16,287 nucleotides of DNA from assembly GCA_964242035.1 (NCBI GenBank), contig CAXTCL010000075.1, positions 1 to 16,287 on the forward strand, written 5' to 3'. Source of the DNA: BOG-908 sp964242035 (GTDB taxonomy: Bacteria; Pseudomonadota; Alphaproteobacteria; Acetobacterales; Acetobacteraceae). A program made the translations under genes and the position numbers. Position 1 is the first letter of the stretch. The number at the start of each line of letters is the position of its first letter. Shown here piece by piece: positions 1-7,146 of this stretch. Under the pieces are notes generated by a model. The model did no database searches and had not been told where the DNA came from. It saw only the letters and a program-made list of their open reading frames with translations.

Positions 1-29
1 TTGAACCACTTCACTGTACCGTTCGCCAT
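1..29 (-). CDS. Cold-shock protein, CspA family (5' end only)
   Basis: Only the first nine codons are inside the window; the gene runs off the left edge. The reading is M-A-N-G-T-V-K-W-F followed by an incomplete Asn codon. This matches the start of CspA-family proteins, whose first beta strand carries the G-x-V-K-W-F-N signature. These are small single-strand nucleic-acid binding proteins that act as RNA chaperones in the cytoplasm. A strong Shine-Dalgarno (GGAGAGG) stands a few bases upstream of the ATG on the minus strand, which supports the start. Further upstream, a TTGACA box lies at 177-182 (minus), but no good -10 follows it, so I do not call the promoter. The family is assigned from very few residues, but they are the most diagnostic ones. 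Confidence 0.75.
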
Positions 30-402
30 GAAGCCTCTCCGTCTCACCGCCCCACCATAGGGACGGCCTGGTGCCAACCGTGGCGTCAGGCAACTTGGCG
101 GCGACCGGATAGAAGGCGCAGCAAGGCAAGCCAAAGCGTCGATTTGCAAACCCATGGGGGCAGAAACAGATACGGCTGTCAATTCCGCAACCATGGATTT
201 CAATTGAAACGAAACAAGAACACTGCTATCCTTGCAGCAACGCTCATCGCCCGGTCAACAAACGCCTGAACGCAAGCGCCAAAAGCAAAGTACCCTGCTT
301 CTTTTTTCAAAAAAGAAGGTCCTGCTTTCCCGCCCCAAAACGATACGAGCCAATCAGCGCCTCTCCCGATAGTCAACTCGAAACGATAAGGATCAGAATC
401 CC
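30..402. other. Intergenic stretch between cspA-like gene and groEL remnant
   Basis: I see no credible gene here in either direction. The part next to position 29 is presumably the 5' leader of the cold-shock gene, which in this family is often long. The part around 284-330 is one copy of the AT-rich palindromic repeat, listed separately. The remainder shows no recognisable signal. Confidence 0.5.
284..330 (-). repeat. AT-rich palindromic repeat, copy 1 (solitary)
   Basis: On the minus strand this reads as GGAAAGCAGGACC, then the hairpin TTCTTTTTTGAAAAAAGAA, then a diverged tail. It matches the family found at seven other places in the window. It lies about 70 bases past the stop codon of the groEL remnant, in the same orientation relative to that gene as the other copies have to theirs. 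The hairpin could act as a terminator. The tail after the hairpin (GCAGGGTACTTTG) is poorly conserved. Confidence 0.75.
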
Positions 403-623
403 CTACCGCCCACGCCGCCACGCAGGCATTAGCGCCGTCCTCTCCGGCCGCTTGGCCATCATCGCCTCGGTGCTGATCAGCAGCGATGCAATCGAAGCCG
501 CATCCTGCAGCGCCGTGCGCACAGTCTTGGTCGGGTCGATAATGCCCGCCGCCACACTCCGACGGCTTCCGCCGCGTTACGACGAATAACGACGCGATCA
601 TGCAAGGGACGGAATTTCGCCAC
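403..623 (-). pseudogene. groES-groEL deletion remnant
   Basis: This is a broken chaperonin locus. From GTG at 623, after a GGGGGAG ribosome site, the minus strand reads V-AKFRPLHDRVVIRRNAAEA, the start of GroES (Hsp10). At about 565-549 the homology switches to another frame that reads AGIIDPTKTVRTALQDAAS-IASLLISTEAMMAKRPER, the conserved end of GroEL (Hsp60), up to a stop at 403-405. Roughly the last 75 residues of GroES and first 500 of GroEL are missing. The GroES frame crosses the junction out of register and ends at 477, so neither chaperonin can be made. Family knowledge: GroES caps the GroEL folding chamber. The CIRCE at 747-773 shows this was a regulated heat-shock operon. A functional groESL elsewhere is presumed but cannot be seen. 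Confidence 0.85.
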
Positions 624-947
624 GGAAATCGCTCCCCCAGACGCGGTTTCAGCCAGCCCGCAAAGCAGCAATAGCGGGTGTATTGGCACTTTCCCTCACA
701 GATTACCAAGACTGGCAAAGGAGCCTCGCCGGCCTGTCGAGCTTCAGCAGCACTCTTGCTAAGTGAGTGCTAAGCCCCTGTTAACGCTTTCTTTTTTCTT
801 TGCCTAGATGCTCGCAACTGCGTCATGCTCGTGGAACCCGTTAGCGGAGTCCGCTCCAGGCAAGGCGTCATGACGCACAAGAAACCACCAGGGACCACCC
901 ATGCCACACGGCTTCACCGGCCGAGACACCTAGACCAGAGGAAGACC
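624..947. other. Divergent control region between groES remnant and usg
   Basis: Apart from the CIRCE at 747-773 and the groES ribosome site next to 623, this stretch has no supported gene. Upstream in-frame codons extend the usg reading frame to 825, but those residues do not resemble the family and no ribosome site precedes them. A GTTAAC at about 780-786 is followed by a pyrimidine-rich run. I see no clear promoter boxes for usg. Confidence 0.5.
747..773 (-). promoter_or_regulatory. CIRCE element (HrcA operator)
   Basis: On the minus strand the sequence is TTAGCACTC, nine bases, then GAGTGCTGC. The CIRCE consensus is TTAGCACTC-N9-GAGTGCTAA: one arm is perfect and the other matches 7 of 9, with the exact 9-base spacer. 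It stands about 125 bases upstream of the groES remnant start and points toward it. HrcA repressor binding here controls groESL in many alphaproteobacteria. It now controls at most a broken transcript, unless it also affects the divergent usg gene. Confidence 0.85.
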
Positions 948-1208
948 ATGCGCCTGGACCCGCAACTGAACGGCTACCGCCTCACCACCGCCGAGATCCT
1001 CTACCACATGCCGGACCACCCGGGCCTGTTGCAGACCTTTGTCTGGCAGGATCTGGATCTCGCCCCGCGCTTCCCGGTTCTACACAAATTCCTGGATTTC
1101 TGGTCCCGCAAGCTGGACGGCAAACTTCATTCCGTCCGCCTCGCCGAATCCCGCCTGATCACCCAAAGCGACTGGCGTCATACGGAGTACCTCCGACACG
1201 TCAACTAG
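948..1208 (+). CDS. Usg family protein
   Basis: An 86-residue protein of the alphaproteobacterial Usg family. The name comes from its position upstream of a trp gene in Caulobacter; the biochemical role is unknown to me. The match is recognised from the conserved run Y-x-LTTAEILYHMPDHPGLLQ-FVWQD-DLAPRFP-LHKFLDFW and the later LHSVR-A-SRLI. The ATG at 948 is chosen over the frame's earlier starts because GAGGAAG precedes it at good spacing and family proteins begin at this point. No signal peptide or membrane segment is visible, so it is probably cytoplasmic. It is followed at about 100 bases by the DUF3309 gene on the same strand. Its trp-gene neighbour in other genomes is not present here. 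Confidence 0.88.
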   Translation: MRLDPQLNGYRLTTAEILYHMPDHPGLLQTFVWQDLDLAPRFPVLHKFLDFWSRKLDGKLHSVRLAESRLITQSDWRHTEYLRHVN

Positions 1209-1311
1209 CCGCCTGCCCTGATTGCCGATCTCCAACCAGCAGCAGGTTCACCTGTCCGAACCGTGTTCAAACCAGGGCGTTCTGCTTGCATGACTTTGTG
1301 AGGTTGACGCC

Positions 1312-1464
1312 TTGGGCACAGTGCTTCTCGTCCTCATCGTTCTGCTTGCCCTCGGTGCCTTGCCGGCATGGCCTTACAGCAGTGGCTGGGGCTACTACCC
1401 GTCCGGCGGCCTGGGCCTGGCCTTGGTGATCGTCATCCTCCTGCTCGTGCTGGGCCGCATCTGA
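1312..1464 (+). CDS. DUF3309 family small membrane protein
   Basis: A 50-residue protein read from TTG at 1312 to TGA at 1462-1464. The sequence has two hydrophobic helices (about residues 3-17 and 34-48) joined by a short aromatic and glycine-rich loop, LPAWPYSSGWGYYPSGG, and it ends LLVLGRI. This is the standard form of the DUF3309 family, which is common in alphaproteobacteria and has no known function. The TTG start is supported by GAGG eight bases upstream and by the exact family length. It is too short for routine ORF cut-offs. It is likely an inner-membrane hairpin. The convergent repeat pair (1515-1670) lies downstream and separates it from flhA, which is transcribed toward it. Confidence 0.88.
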   Translation: MGTVLLVLIVLLALGALPAWPYSSGWGYYPSGGLGLALVIVILLLVLGRI

Positions 1465-1514
1465 TACTACGCGCCATGCTGATATCGACCCGCGTTGAGA
1501 CTGACCTTGCAAGA

Positions 1515-1559
1515 GGAAGCAAGGCCTTCTTTTTTAAAAAAAGAAACAAAAAACTTTTG
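1515..1559 (+). repeat. AT-rich palindromic repeat, copy 2 (left arm of pair)
   Basis: GGAAGCAAGGCC, then the hairpin TTCTTTTTTAAAAAAAGAA, then ACAAAAAACTTTTG. It forms a convergent pair with the copy at 1625-1670 across about 65 bases of unrelated sequence. It lies about 50 bases after the DUF3309 stop and may serve as its terminator. Confidence 0.85.
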
Positions 1560-1624
1560 TCCCAACGCCGTTTCGAAAGTCTGGATGCCTCCTGAAGCAC
1601 CTGGCTACTGCAAGTGCGAGGAAG

Positions 1625-1670
1625 CAAAAGTTTTTTGGTCCTTTTTTCCAAAAAAGGACTGCTTGCTTTC
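1625..1670 (-). repeat. AT-rich palindromic repeat, copy 3 (right arm of pair)
   Basis: Minus-strand copy of the family: GCAAGCAGTCC, hairpin CTTTTTTGGAAAAAAGGAC, then CAAAAAACTTTTG. The hairpin stem carries compensating changes relative to copy 6 (CC/GG in place of TC/GA), which suggests that pairing is conserved. It lies about 50 bases past the flhA stop and is a candidate end point of the fliF-flhA transcript. Confidence 0.85.
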
Positions 1671-1717
1671 TTGGATTTCTTACCACGATTGTTTCGTTCG
1701 TGAATGAGTCCGTGGCC

Positions 1718-3790
1718 CTACAAACTCCCCAACGTCCGCACTCGTATGCGCGCGGAGATCTCGTTCTGCGACAGCACTGCGGTCGCCGGACGCAACCGCT
1801 CCACGATGCTTCGTACGGCCACACGTATGCCAGGACTGGTCAACAGCACAGGGTTCTCGCCACCGTGCTGATCGAACAGCTCGCGGAAGCGCCGCATGAA
1901 ATCCCCCAGCCTGCTCGGCGCCATAGCCAGTTGCCGGTCTTCGGCGGGTCCCACCAGGCTTTCGGCAAACGCCATCTCCCACTCCGGCGACAGGGTGATC
2001 ATCGGGATCGCGCCGCCCGCCCCGGCATGGCTGTCGCTGATCTGCCGTGCCAGCCGGGCACGCACAACGGCCACGATAGAAGCAATCCCGCGCGCATTTC
2101 CCGTGCACGCCTCATGCACACCCTCGAGTATTGTCGGCAGGTCGCGTATGGAGACGCGTTCGGCAAGCAGCGCCTGCAACACGCGCTGCACGCCACCCAC
2201 GGAGATCACGCCCGGGATCAGGTCGGATACCAGTTTCTGCTGCTCGCGCGGCAGCTCGTCAATCAGCTTCTGCGTCTCTGCATAGGACAGCAACTCGGCC
2301 ATCATCTCGCGCACCAGCTCAGTCAGGTGCGTCGCCAATACGCTGGGCGGATCAACCACCGTGCATCCGCGCACCATCGCCTCCTCGCGCTGAGTCCCGT
2401 CGATCCAGAGGGCCGGCAGCCCGAAGGCCGGCTCCGTCGTGCGTTCGCCCTGCATCGCGGGCACACCGCCGCGCGGGTCCATCGCCAGCAGACAAAGCGG
2501 CCGCAATTCGCCTCGTCCGGCATCGATCTCCTTGATCTTGATGATGTAGCTGTCCGCGGCAAGCTGCAAATTGTCCTGGATCCGCACGGGCGGCAGGACG
2601 AAACCGAACTCGGCCGCGATCGAGCGGCGCAAACCACGTATCTGCTCGGTCAGTTTCGGCTGGTCCCCGCCCGCAAGCGGCAACAGCCCGTAGCCAAGCT
2701 CCACGCGCAGCATGTCGATGCGCATGGCATCTGCCACAGGGGACTCTGCCGGTGCCGCGGCCGGCATGACGGTGTCGTCCTCCGGGCCAGCCACAGGATG
2801 CGTGTAGCGAAGCCAGGCGCCGCCGCCTGCAAGCCCCGCCAGCGCCAGGAACGGCAGCGCGGGAAGCCCGGGCATCATCGCCAAAACCACCGCGGCACCA
2901 CCGGCAAGCGCCATCGGCTTGTACCCGCCACCGAGTTGCGCCACCAACGCAGTGTCCGCGCGTCCTTCCACGCCACCTTTGGTGACCACAATACCGGCTG
3001 CGGTGGACACAAGCAGCGCAGGTATCTGCGTCACCAATCCGTCACCTACCGTCAGCGTGGTGAAGGTGTTCGCCGCGTCGCTGAAGGCCATCGCATGGCG
3101 GATAAGCCCAATCGCCAGGCCGCCCACGATGTTTATCGACGTGATCAGCAATCCTGCGATCGCATCGCCGCGGACGAATTTCGCCGCACCGTCCATGGCG
3201 CCGTAGAACCCGCTCTCCTCCTCCAGCTCGCGCCGGCGGCGGCGCGCAACCTTCTCGTTTATGACGCCTGCGTTCATGTCCGCATCGATAGCCATCTGCT
3301 TGCCCGGCATGGAATCGAGGCTGAAACGCGCGGCCACTTCGGCTATCCGCCCGGAGCCCTTGGTGATGACCATGAAGTTCACCACGAGCAGAATGGCAAA
3401 CAGAATCACCCCGATCACCACGTCTCCACCCATCAGGAAGCCGCCGAACGCCGCCACCACATGGCCTGCCGCGGTCGGTCCCTCGTTGCCATGGCTAAGG
3501 ATGAGGCGTGTCGTCGCCACGTTGAGAGACAGGCGCAGCAATGTCGTCAGCAGGAGAAGCTGCGGAAAGCTGGTGAAATCCAGCGGCCGCTCCAGGAACA
3601 GCGCCACCATCAGCACCAGCACGGATGCCGTAATGGACAGCGCCAAACCGAGATCGAGCAGCATCGTCGGCAGTGGCAGGATCAGCAGGGACAGCAGGCA
3701 GAACACGGCGAGTGCCAGGCCGATATCCGTACCCGGACCGAACCGCTTGTAGCGCGCCCCGAGCCCGCCCCAGGTGAGTGCACCGGACAT
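1718..3790 (-). CDS. flhA: Flagellar export gate protein FlhA
   Basis: A 690-residue FHIPEP-family protein, normal length for FlhA. It forms the nonameric gate of the flagellar type III export apparatus in the inner membrane. Hydrophobic segments fill about residues 24-330 (for example 24-42, 45-65, 112-142, 206-232, 294-325). The cytoplasmic loop between them carries the family signature SMPGKQMAIDADMNAG (160-175), then EESGFYGAMDGAAKFVRGDA (191-210). The remainder is the soluble domain that docks chaperone-substrate complexes. The final stretch, FLQ/LSQNEI-like ATAVLSQNEISARIRVRTLG, is typical of the FlhA end. It is the last gene of the operon. Its ATG overlaps the flbD stop as TGATG, so translation is probably coupled. 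Long antisense frames over it are codon-bias shadows. Confidence 0.97.
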   Translation of the reverse strand: MSGALTWGGLGARYKRFGPGTDIGLALAVFCLLSLLILPLPTMLLDLGLALSITASVLVLMVALFLERPLDFTSFPQLLLLTTLLRLSLNVATTRLILSHGNEGPTAAGHVVAAFGGFLMGGDVVIGVILFAILLVVNFMVITKGSGRIAEVAARFSLDSMPGKQMAIDADMNAGVINEKVARRRRRELEEESGFYGAMDGAAKFVRGDAIAGLLITSINIVGGLAIGLIRHAMAFSDAANTFTTLTVGDGLVTQIPALLVSTAAGIVVTKGGVEGRADTALVAQLGGGYKPMALAGGAAVVLAMMPGLPALPFLALAGLAGGGAWLRYTHPVAGPEDDTVMPAAAPAESPVADAMRIDMLRVELGYGLLPLAGGDQPKLTEQIRGLRRSIAAEFGFVLPPVRIQDNLQLAADSYIIKIKEIDAGRGELRPLCLLAMDPRGGVPAMQGERTTEPAFGLPALWIDGTQREEAMVRGCTVVDPPSVLATHLTELVREMMAELLSYAETQKLIDELPREQQKLVSDLIPGVISVGGVQRVLQALLAERVSIRDLPTILEGVHEACTGNARGIASIVAVVRARLARQISDSHAGAGGAIPMITLSPEWEMAFAESLVGPAEDRQLAMAPSRLGDFMRRFRELFDQHGGENPVLLTSPGIRVAVRSIVERLRPATAVLSQNEISARIRVRTLGSL

Positions 3791-5112
3791 CAGGCGGCGG
3801 CCCGCACGCTCTGCGGCGGCGGCACGGCGACGCCGGCTTGCGCGTAGTCGCGCAGCTTGTCACGCAGCGCGCGTATGGAGATGCCCAATATCACCGCGGC
3901 ATGAGTACGGTTGCCCAAAGTGTGCGAGAGCGTCTGCAGGATTGCCTCGCGCTCCACATCCTCGATGCGACGCGCAACGAAACCGGCATCATGACCGCGG
4001 GGTGTCTGTTCCCGCGCATCTCCTGGCAGCTCGATCGCCTCCGGCCCGATCTCCTCGCCATCCGCCAGCAACACGGCGCGATGCATGGTGTTTTCCAACT
4101 CCCGCACGTTGCCGCGCCACCTTTGCGCTGCGAGCAGGCGGTGGCTGGCCGGCGACAGCGGCCGGAAGGAAAGCCCGTTCAGCTCGGCGTAGTGCCTGGC
4201 GTAGTGCGTGGCCAGAGCAGGAATGTCGCCCGGCCGGTCGCGCAGCGCCGGCAGCGCCAGGCTCACCACGTTCAGCCGAAAATACAGGTCCTCGCGGAAC
4301 CGTCTGGAGTCGATCTCCGCGCGCAGGTCCCTGTTGCTGGTGGCCAGTATACGCACGTCCACGCGTACCGGCGCACTGCCGCCCACACGGTCGATTTCAC
4401 GTTCCTGGATCGCGCGCAGCAGCTTCGCCTGGAGCCTGACATCCATTTCGCTGATCTCGTCGAGCAGCAGCGTCCCGCCCTGTGCGGCTTCGAACTTGCC
4501 GGTCCGCCGCGCCACCGCGCCGGAGAACGCGCCTTTCTCGTGTCCGAACAGCTCGCTCTCCAGCAACTGCTCCGGAATGGCCGCACAGTTCAGCGCCACG
4601 AACGGACCACTCATGCGGCGCGACGTGGCGTGAATGTGGCGCGCCACCACTTCCTTGCCGGTTCCCGACTCGCCGGTAATCAGGATGGAGGCATCCGACC
4701 GGGCCACCTGCTCGGCACGGCGCATCACCGCCAGCATTGCCGGATCGCGGACCACCGCCGTGTGCGGCGCGTCGGATGCGGCAAGCAGGATCGCCACGAT
4801 CAGGTCCGGGTCTGGCGGGAGTGGCATGAACTCGCGCGCGCCGTCCCGTATAGCCTGCGCGCCTATCTGCGGGTCCAATGACGTGCTGCACGCGACGACC
4901 GCTATTGCCACACGCTCGGCCGCCAGGTTGCGGACGAGCTGTGCCACCCCACACGCGACGTCACACAGAACGATATCCTGCGGGTCCGCCCGCAACCGCG
5001 ACATGGCGGTGGCGACGTCATCAGCCTGGCAGACGCGCGCACCGCGCTTGCCCGCCATCTGCGCCGCCCGGCCGAGTTCTCCCGACAAAGACCCGATGAT
5101 GAAGACCCGCAT
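3790..5112 (-). CDS. flbD: Sigma-54 flagellar transcription activator FlbD
   Basis: A 440-residue NtrC-like regulator. Residues 1-110 form a degenerate receiver: Asp51 (IVLCDV) is kept, but the acidic pair expected near residues 7-9 is G-S, and the usual Lys before the last helix is missing (REFMPLP). The AAA+ domain has Walker A GESGTGKE (147-154), the sigma-54 contact loop GAFSGA (194-199, usually GAFTGA), Walker B GGTLLLDEI (212-220) and WRGNVRELEN (332-341). A Fis-type helix-turn-helix lies at about 391-423 (NRTHAAVILGISIRALRDKL). In Caulobacter, FlbD activates late flagellar sigma-54 promoters and represses fliF, and its receiver also lacks canonical residues; it is controlled by FliX. 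Location inside a flagellar operon supports this over a generic NtrC. It starts nine bases after the fliN stop. Confidence 0.9.
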   Translation of the reverse strand: MRVFIIGSLSGELGRAAQMAGKRGARVCQADDVATAMSRLRADPQDIVLCDVACGVAQLVRNLAAERVAIAVVACSTSLDPQIGAQAIRDGAREFMPLPPDPDLIVAILLAASDAPHTAVVRDPAMLAVMRRAEQVARSDASILITGESGTGKEVVARHIHATSRRMSGPFVALNCAAIPEQLLESELFGHEKGAFSGAVARRTGKFEAAQGGTLLLDEISEMDVRLQAKLLRAIQEREIDRVGGSAPVRVDVRILATSNRDLRAEIDSRRFREDLYFRLNVVSLALPALRDRPGDIPALATHYARHYAELNGLSFRPLSPASHRLLAAQRWRGNVRELENTMHRAVLLADGEEIGPEAIELPGDAREQTPRGHDAGFVARRIEDVEREAILQTLSHTLGNRTHAAVILGISIRALRDKLRDYAQAGVAVPPPQSVRAAA

Positions 5113-5121
5113 GATCTGCTC

Positions 5122-5442
5122 TCAGCCGCCGCGGTCGGCCTTGACGATTTCCGTCATCGTGATGCCAAGCCGGCTGTCATCGACCATGACCACTTCGCCG
5201 CGCGCGACCAGCCGGTTGTTGACATAGACGTCGATCGCCTCGCCAAGCTTGCGATCCAGCTCCACCACGGCGCCACGGCCGAGTTTCAGCAACTGGCTAA
5301 CCTGCATTGTGGTACGGCCGAGAACGGCGCTGACGGTAACGGGTATGTCGTAGACCGCTTCGAGATCACGCGCGTTGCGCGGCGGCGCTTCGCCGGACTG
5401 GAACGGGGTCGCGGATTCGGTGAATTCAGCATCTATGGGCAT
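5122..5442 (-). CDS. fliN: Flagellar motor switch protein FliN
   Basis: A 106-residue protein of the FliN/FliM C-terminal (SpoA) family, part of the cytoplasmic C ring that sets rotation sense and helps dock the export ATPase complex. The SpoA domain spans about residues 28-100: YDIPVTVSAVLGRTTM, then LLKLGRGAVVELDRKLGEAIDVYVNNRLVARGEVV and RLGITMTEIV, all close to the family pattern. I chose the ATG at 5442 because GAAGAGG precedes it at good spacing; the open frame extends to 5619 but that part overlaps fliH and has no family likeness. The gene overlaps the end of fliH by 17 bases. fliM is not in the window. Confidence 0.95.
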   Translation of the reverse strand: MPIDAEFTESATPFQSGEAPPRNARDLEAVYDIPVTVSAVLGRTTMQVSQLLKLGRGAVVELDRKLGEAIDVYVNNRLVARGEVVMVDDSRLGITMTEIVKADRGG

Positions 5443-6133
5443 GACAAACCTCTTCAAAACTTGGTAGTCCAAGCGGAGCAAGCGCTTCCGCCACGATCTT
5501 CCACGCCGCTGCACAGTCGCGCCGCGCCTGGCCGTCCTGCCAGGCGAGGAGCACGTCGCCAGGCTGCAGCGAGGGGTCCGCACATACAGACAGCACGCAA
5601 CTCGTCGTCTGCAGAGCACTGATCAGTGCCTCGCGCACGAATTCCGCGAGATCAGGATGCGCGCGGACGCGCAGTTCCGGCTCGCACGCAAGTCCTGGTG
5701 CCAGGGCCGTGACCATAGCCTGTAGCTCGGTGCGGTCGTGCCGACCCATGACCGTCGGCAGCGCCGCCTGAAGCACGGCGAGGATGGTTTGCGAGACCTG
5801 CTCGGCGGAGTTGGCGACGATGTCATCATACATCGAGCGTGTTGCAGCCAGGCCGTCCGCAAGAGACTGCGTTGCCGCCAGTTGCAATTGGGCCTGGAGC
5901 AACTGCGCATCTGCCAATGCTGCAGCCAGACCCTCCTGCCGGCCTGCCTCGCGCGCTTGCGCCAATTCGACGGCGGAAAAGCTGGGTGCCGCAGGTTCAC
6001 AGACGGTGTCTGCACGCGGGGTGTGCGGCTTCTCGTCGAAATCCTCGACGTAGAGTATGCCACAGGCGGGCAGTACGGCGGACTCCGAGAACATCGGCGT
6101 GTCCAGCAGGAACGCGGCGTTTGATCCGTCCAT
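5426..6133 (-). CDS. fliH: Flagellar assembly protein FliH
   Basis: A 235-residue protein placed as FliH, the regulator that binds the export ATPase FliI and tethers it to FliN. Sequence is weakly conserved in this family, so the call leans on context (fliG before, fliN after) and on layout: a proline-rich start with FSESAVLPACGILYVEDFDE (14-33), a long Ala/Gln-rich helical middle (about 53-130, QAREAGRQEGLAAALADAQ), and a C-terminal domain with HPDLAEFV and PGDVLLAWQDGQARRDCAAAW (VxWxDGxxxRD is a usual FliH feature). The ATG overlaps the fliG stop as TGATG. The GRQEGLAAAL stretch resembles the FliH glycine repeat region in short form. fliI is not present nearby. Confidence 0.85.
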   Translation of the reverse strand: MDGSNAAFLLDTPMFSESAVLPACGILYVEDFDEKPHTPRADTVCEPAAPSFSAVELAQAREAGRQEGLAAALADAQLLQAQLQLAATQSLADGLAATRSMYDDIVANSAEQVSQTILAVLQAALPTVMGRHDRTELQAMVTALAPGLACEPELRVRAHPDLAEFVREALISALQTTSCVLSVCADPSLQPGDVLLAWQDGQARRDCAAAWKIVAEALAPLGLPSFEEVCHAHRC

Positions 6134-7146
6134 CAGTAGAGCATCTCGTCATCCTTGCCGCCGCCGATGTCGAGTTCGCCGGTCTGTGCCAGCTCTTTGG
6201 CCGCAAGCACGATGGCCGCCTGTGCCTCGTCGACGTCGCGCAGTTTCACCGGCCCGAGTGCATCGATGTCTTCCTGCAGCATCTTGCCCGCGCGCTCGGA
6301 CAAGCACTTGAAGAACATCTCGCGCAGTTTTTCGGACGCGCCTTTTAAAGCCAGAGGGAGCTTCTCCTTGTCGACAGAGCGCAGCAGCACCTGCATCGAT
6401 GGTGCAGTCAGCCGGCTCAAATCATCGAACGTGAACATGAGCGCCTTGATGCGTTCGGCAGCCTCTCTGTTGCGCTCCTCGAGTGCTGCCAGGAAACGCG
6501 TCTCCGCCTGGCGATCGAGGTTGTTGAAGATGTCCGCCATCATCTCATGCGCGTCACGCCGCGTGCTGCGCGCGAGGTTGCTCATGAACTCCGCCCGCAG
6601 GGTGCGTTCCACGCCGTCCAGGACGTCCCGCTGGATGCTTTCCATGCGCAGCATGCGCATCACCACTTCCATGGCAAAGCTTTCCGGCAACAAGGTCAGC
6701 ACGCGCGCGGCATGGTCCGCACGTACCTTGCTCAGCACCACCGCCACGGTCTGCGGGTATTCGTTCTTCAGGTAATTTGCGAGCACGGCTTCGTTAACGT
6801 TGCCCAGCTTGTCCCACATGGTGCGGCCGGCGGGGCCGCGTATTTCGTCCATGATCTGTCCGACACGGTCGCGCGGCAGGGATTTCTGCAGCAGTCGCTC
6901 GGTGCTTTCGAAATTCCCGACCAGAGAACCCGCGTTTCCCATGCCCTCGGCGAATTGCTGGCACAGGCCCTCCACGGTGTCCGCGCGTATGGAGCCGAGC
7001 TGCGACATGGCGCTCGAGACCTCCTTTATCTCATCCTCATGCATGAGGTTGAGCAAGCGCGAGCTGTGCTCCTCGCCCATGGCGAGCATGAGTACGGCCG
7101 CCTTCTGCGGGCCAGTCAGTTCCTGCCGGTCGGTCGATCTTGCCAT
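6133..7146 (-). CDS. fliG: Flagellar motor switch protein FliG
   Basis: A 337-residue FliG of normal length. It links the MS ring (FliF) to the C ring and contacts the stator to produce torque. Residues 8-90 form the FliF-binding domain (LTGPQKAAVLMLAMGEEHSS). The middle domain has EYPQTVAVVLSKVR (129-142), the family EHPQ motif with Tyr for His. The C-terminal domain carries the torque helix region with charged residues, FKCLSERAGKMLQEDIDALG (279-298) and PVKLRDV. The end, GELDIGGGKDDEMLY, is typical of alphaproteobacteria. The ATG overlaps the fliF stop as TGATG. Coupled translation would keep FliF and FliG in step. Confidence 0.97.
   Translation of the reverse strand: MARSTDRQELTGPQKAAVLMLAMGEEHSSRLLNLMHEDEIKEVSSAMSQLGSIRADTVEGLCQQFAEGMGNAGSLVGNFESTERLLQKSLPRDRVGQIMDEIRGPAGRTMWDKLGNVNEAVLANYLKNEYPQTVAVVLSKVRADHAARVLTLLPESFAMEVVMRMLRMESIQRDVLDGVERTLRAEFMSNLARSTRRDAHEMMADIFNNLDRQAETRFLAALEERNREAAERIKALMFTFDDLSRLTAPSMQVLLRSVDKEKLPLALKGASEKLREMFFKCLSERAGKMLQEDIDALGPVKLRDVDEAQAAIVLAAKELAQTGELDIGGGKDDEMLY

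Noticed and set aside
177..182. Promoter -35 box (TTGACA) for the cold-shock gene
   Set aside because: The hexamer is perfect, but no acceptable -10 lies 16-18 bases downstream, so it is not called.
200..718. A 172-codon minus-strand frame across the chaperonin remnant
   Set aside because: It crosses GroES and GroEL homology in the wrong frame and reads through a repeat; the real homology lies in the other two frames.
781..800. CtrA site before usg (GTTAAC followed by a T-rich run)
   Set aside because: The second half-site is TTTT rather than TTAA, in a low-complexity run, so support is too weak.
1515..1670. A CRISPR array or insertion sequence made by the repeat pair
   Set aside because: Copies are in opposite directions with one unrelated spacer, there is no regular spacing, and no transposase or Cas gene is nearby.
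1700..3847. A 715-codon open frame on the plus strand
   Set aside because: It lies antisense to flhA, is rich in His, Arg and Gln as expected for a codon-bias shadow, and has no domain likeness.
5443..5619. A longer FliN start at 5619
   Set aside because: The extra residues overlap fliH coding sequence, lack FliN likeness, and the ATG at 5442 has a good ribosome site.
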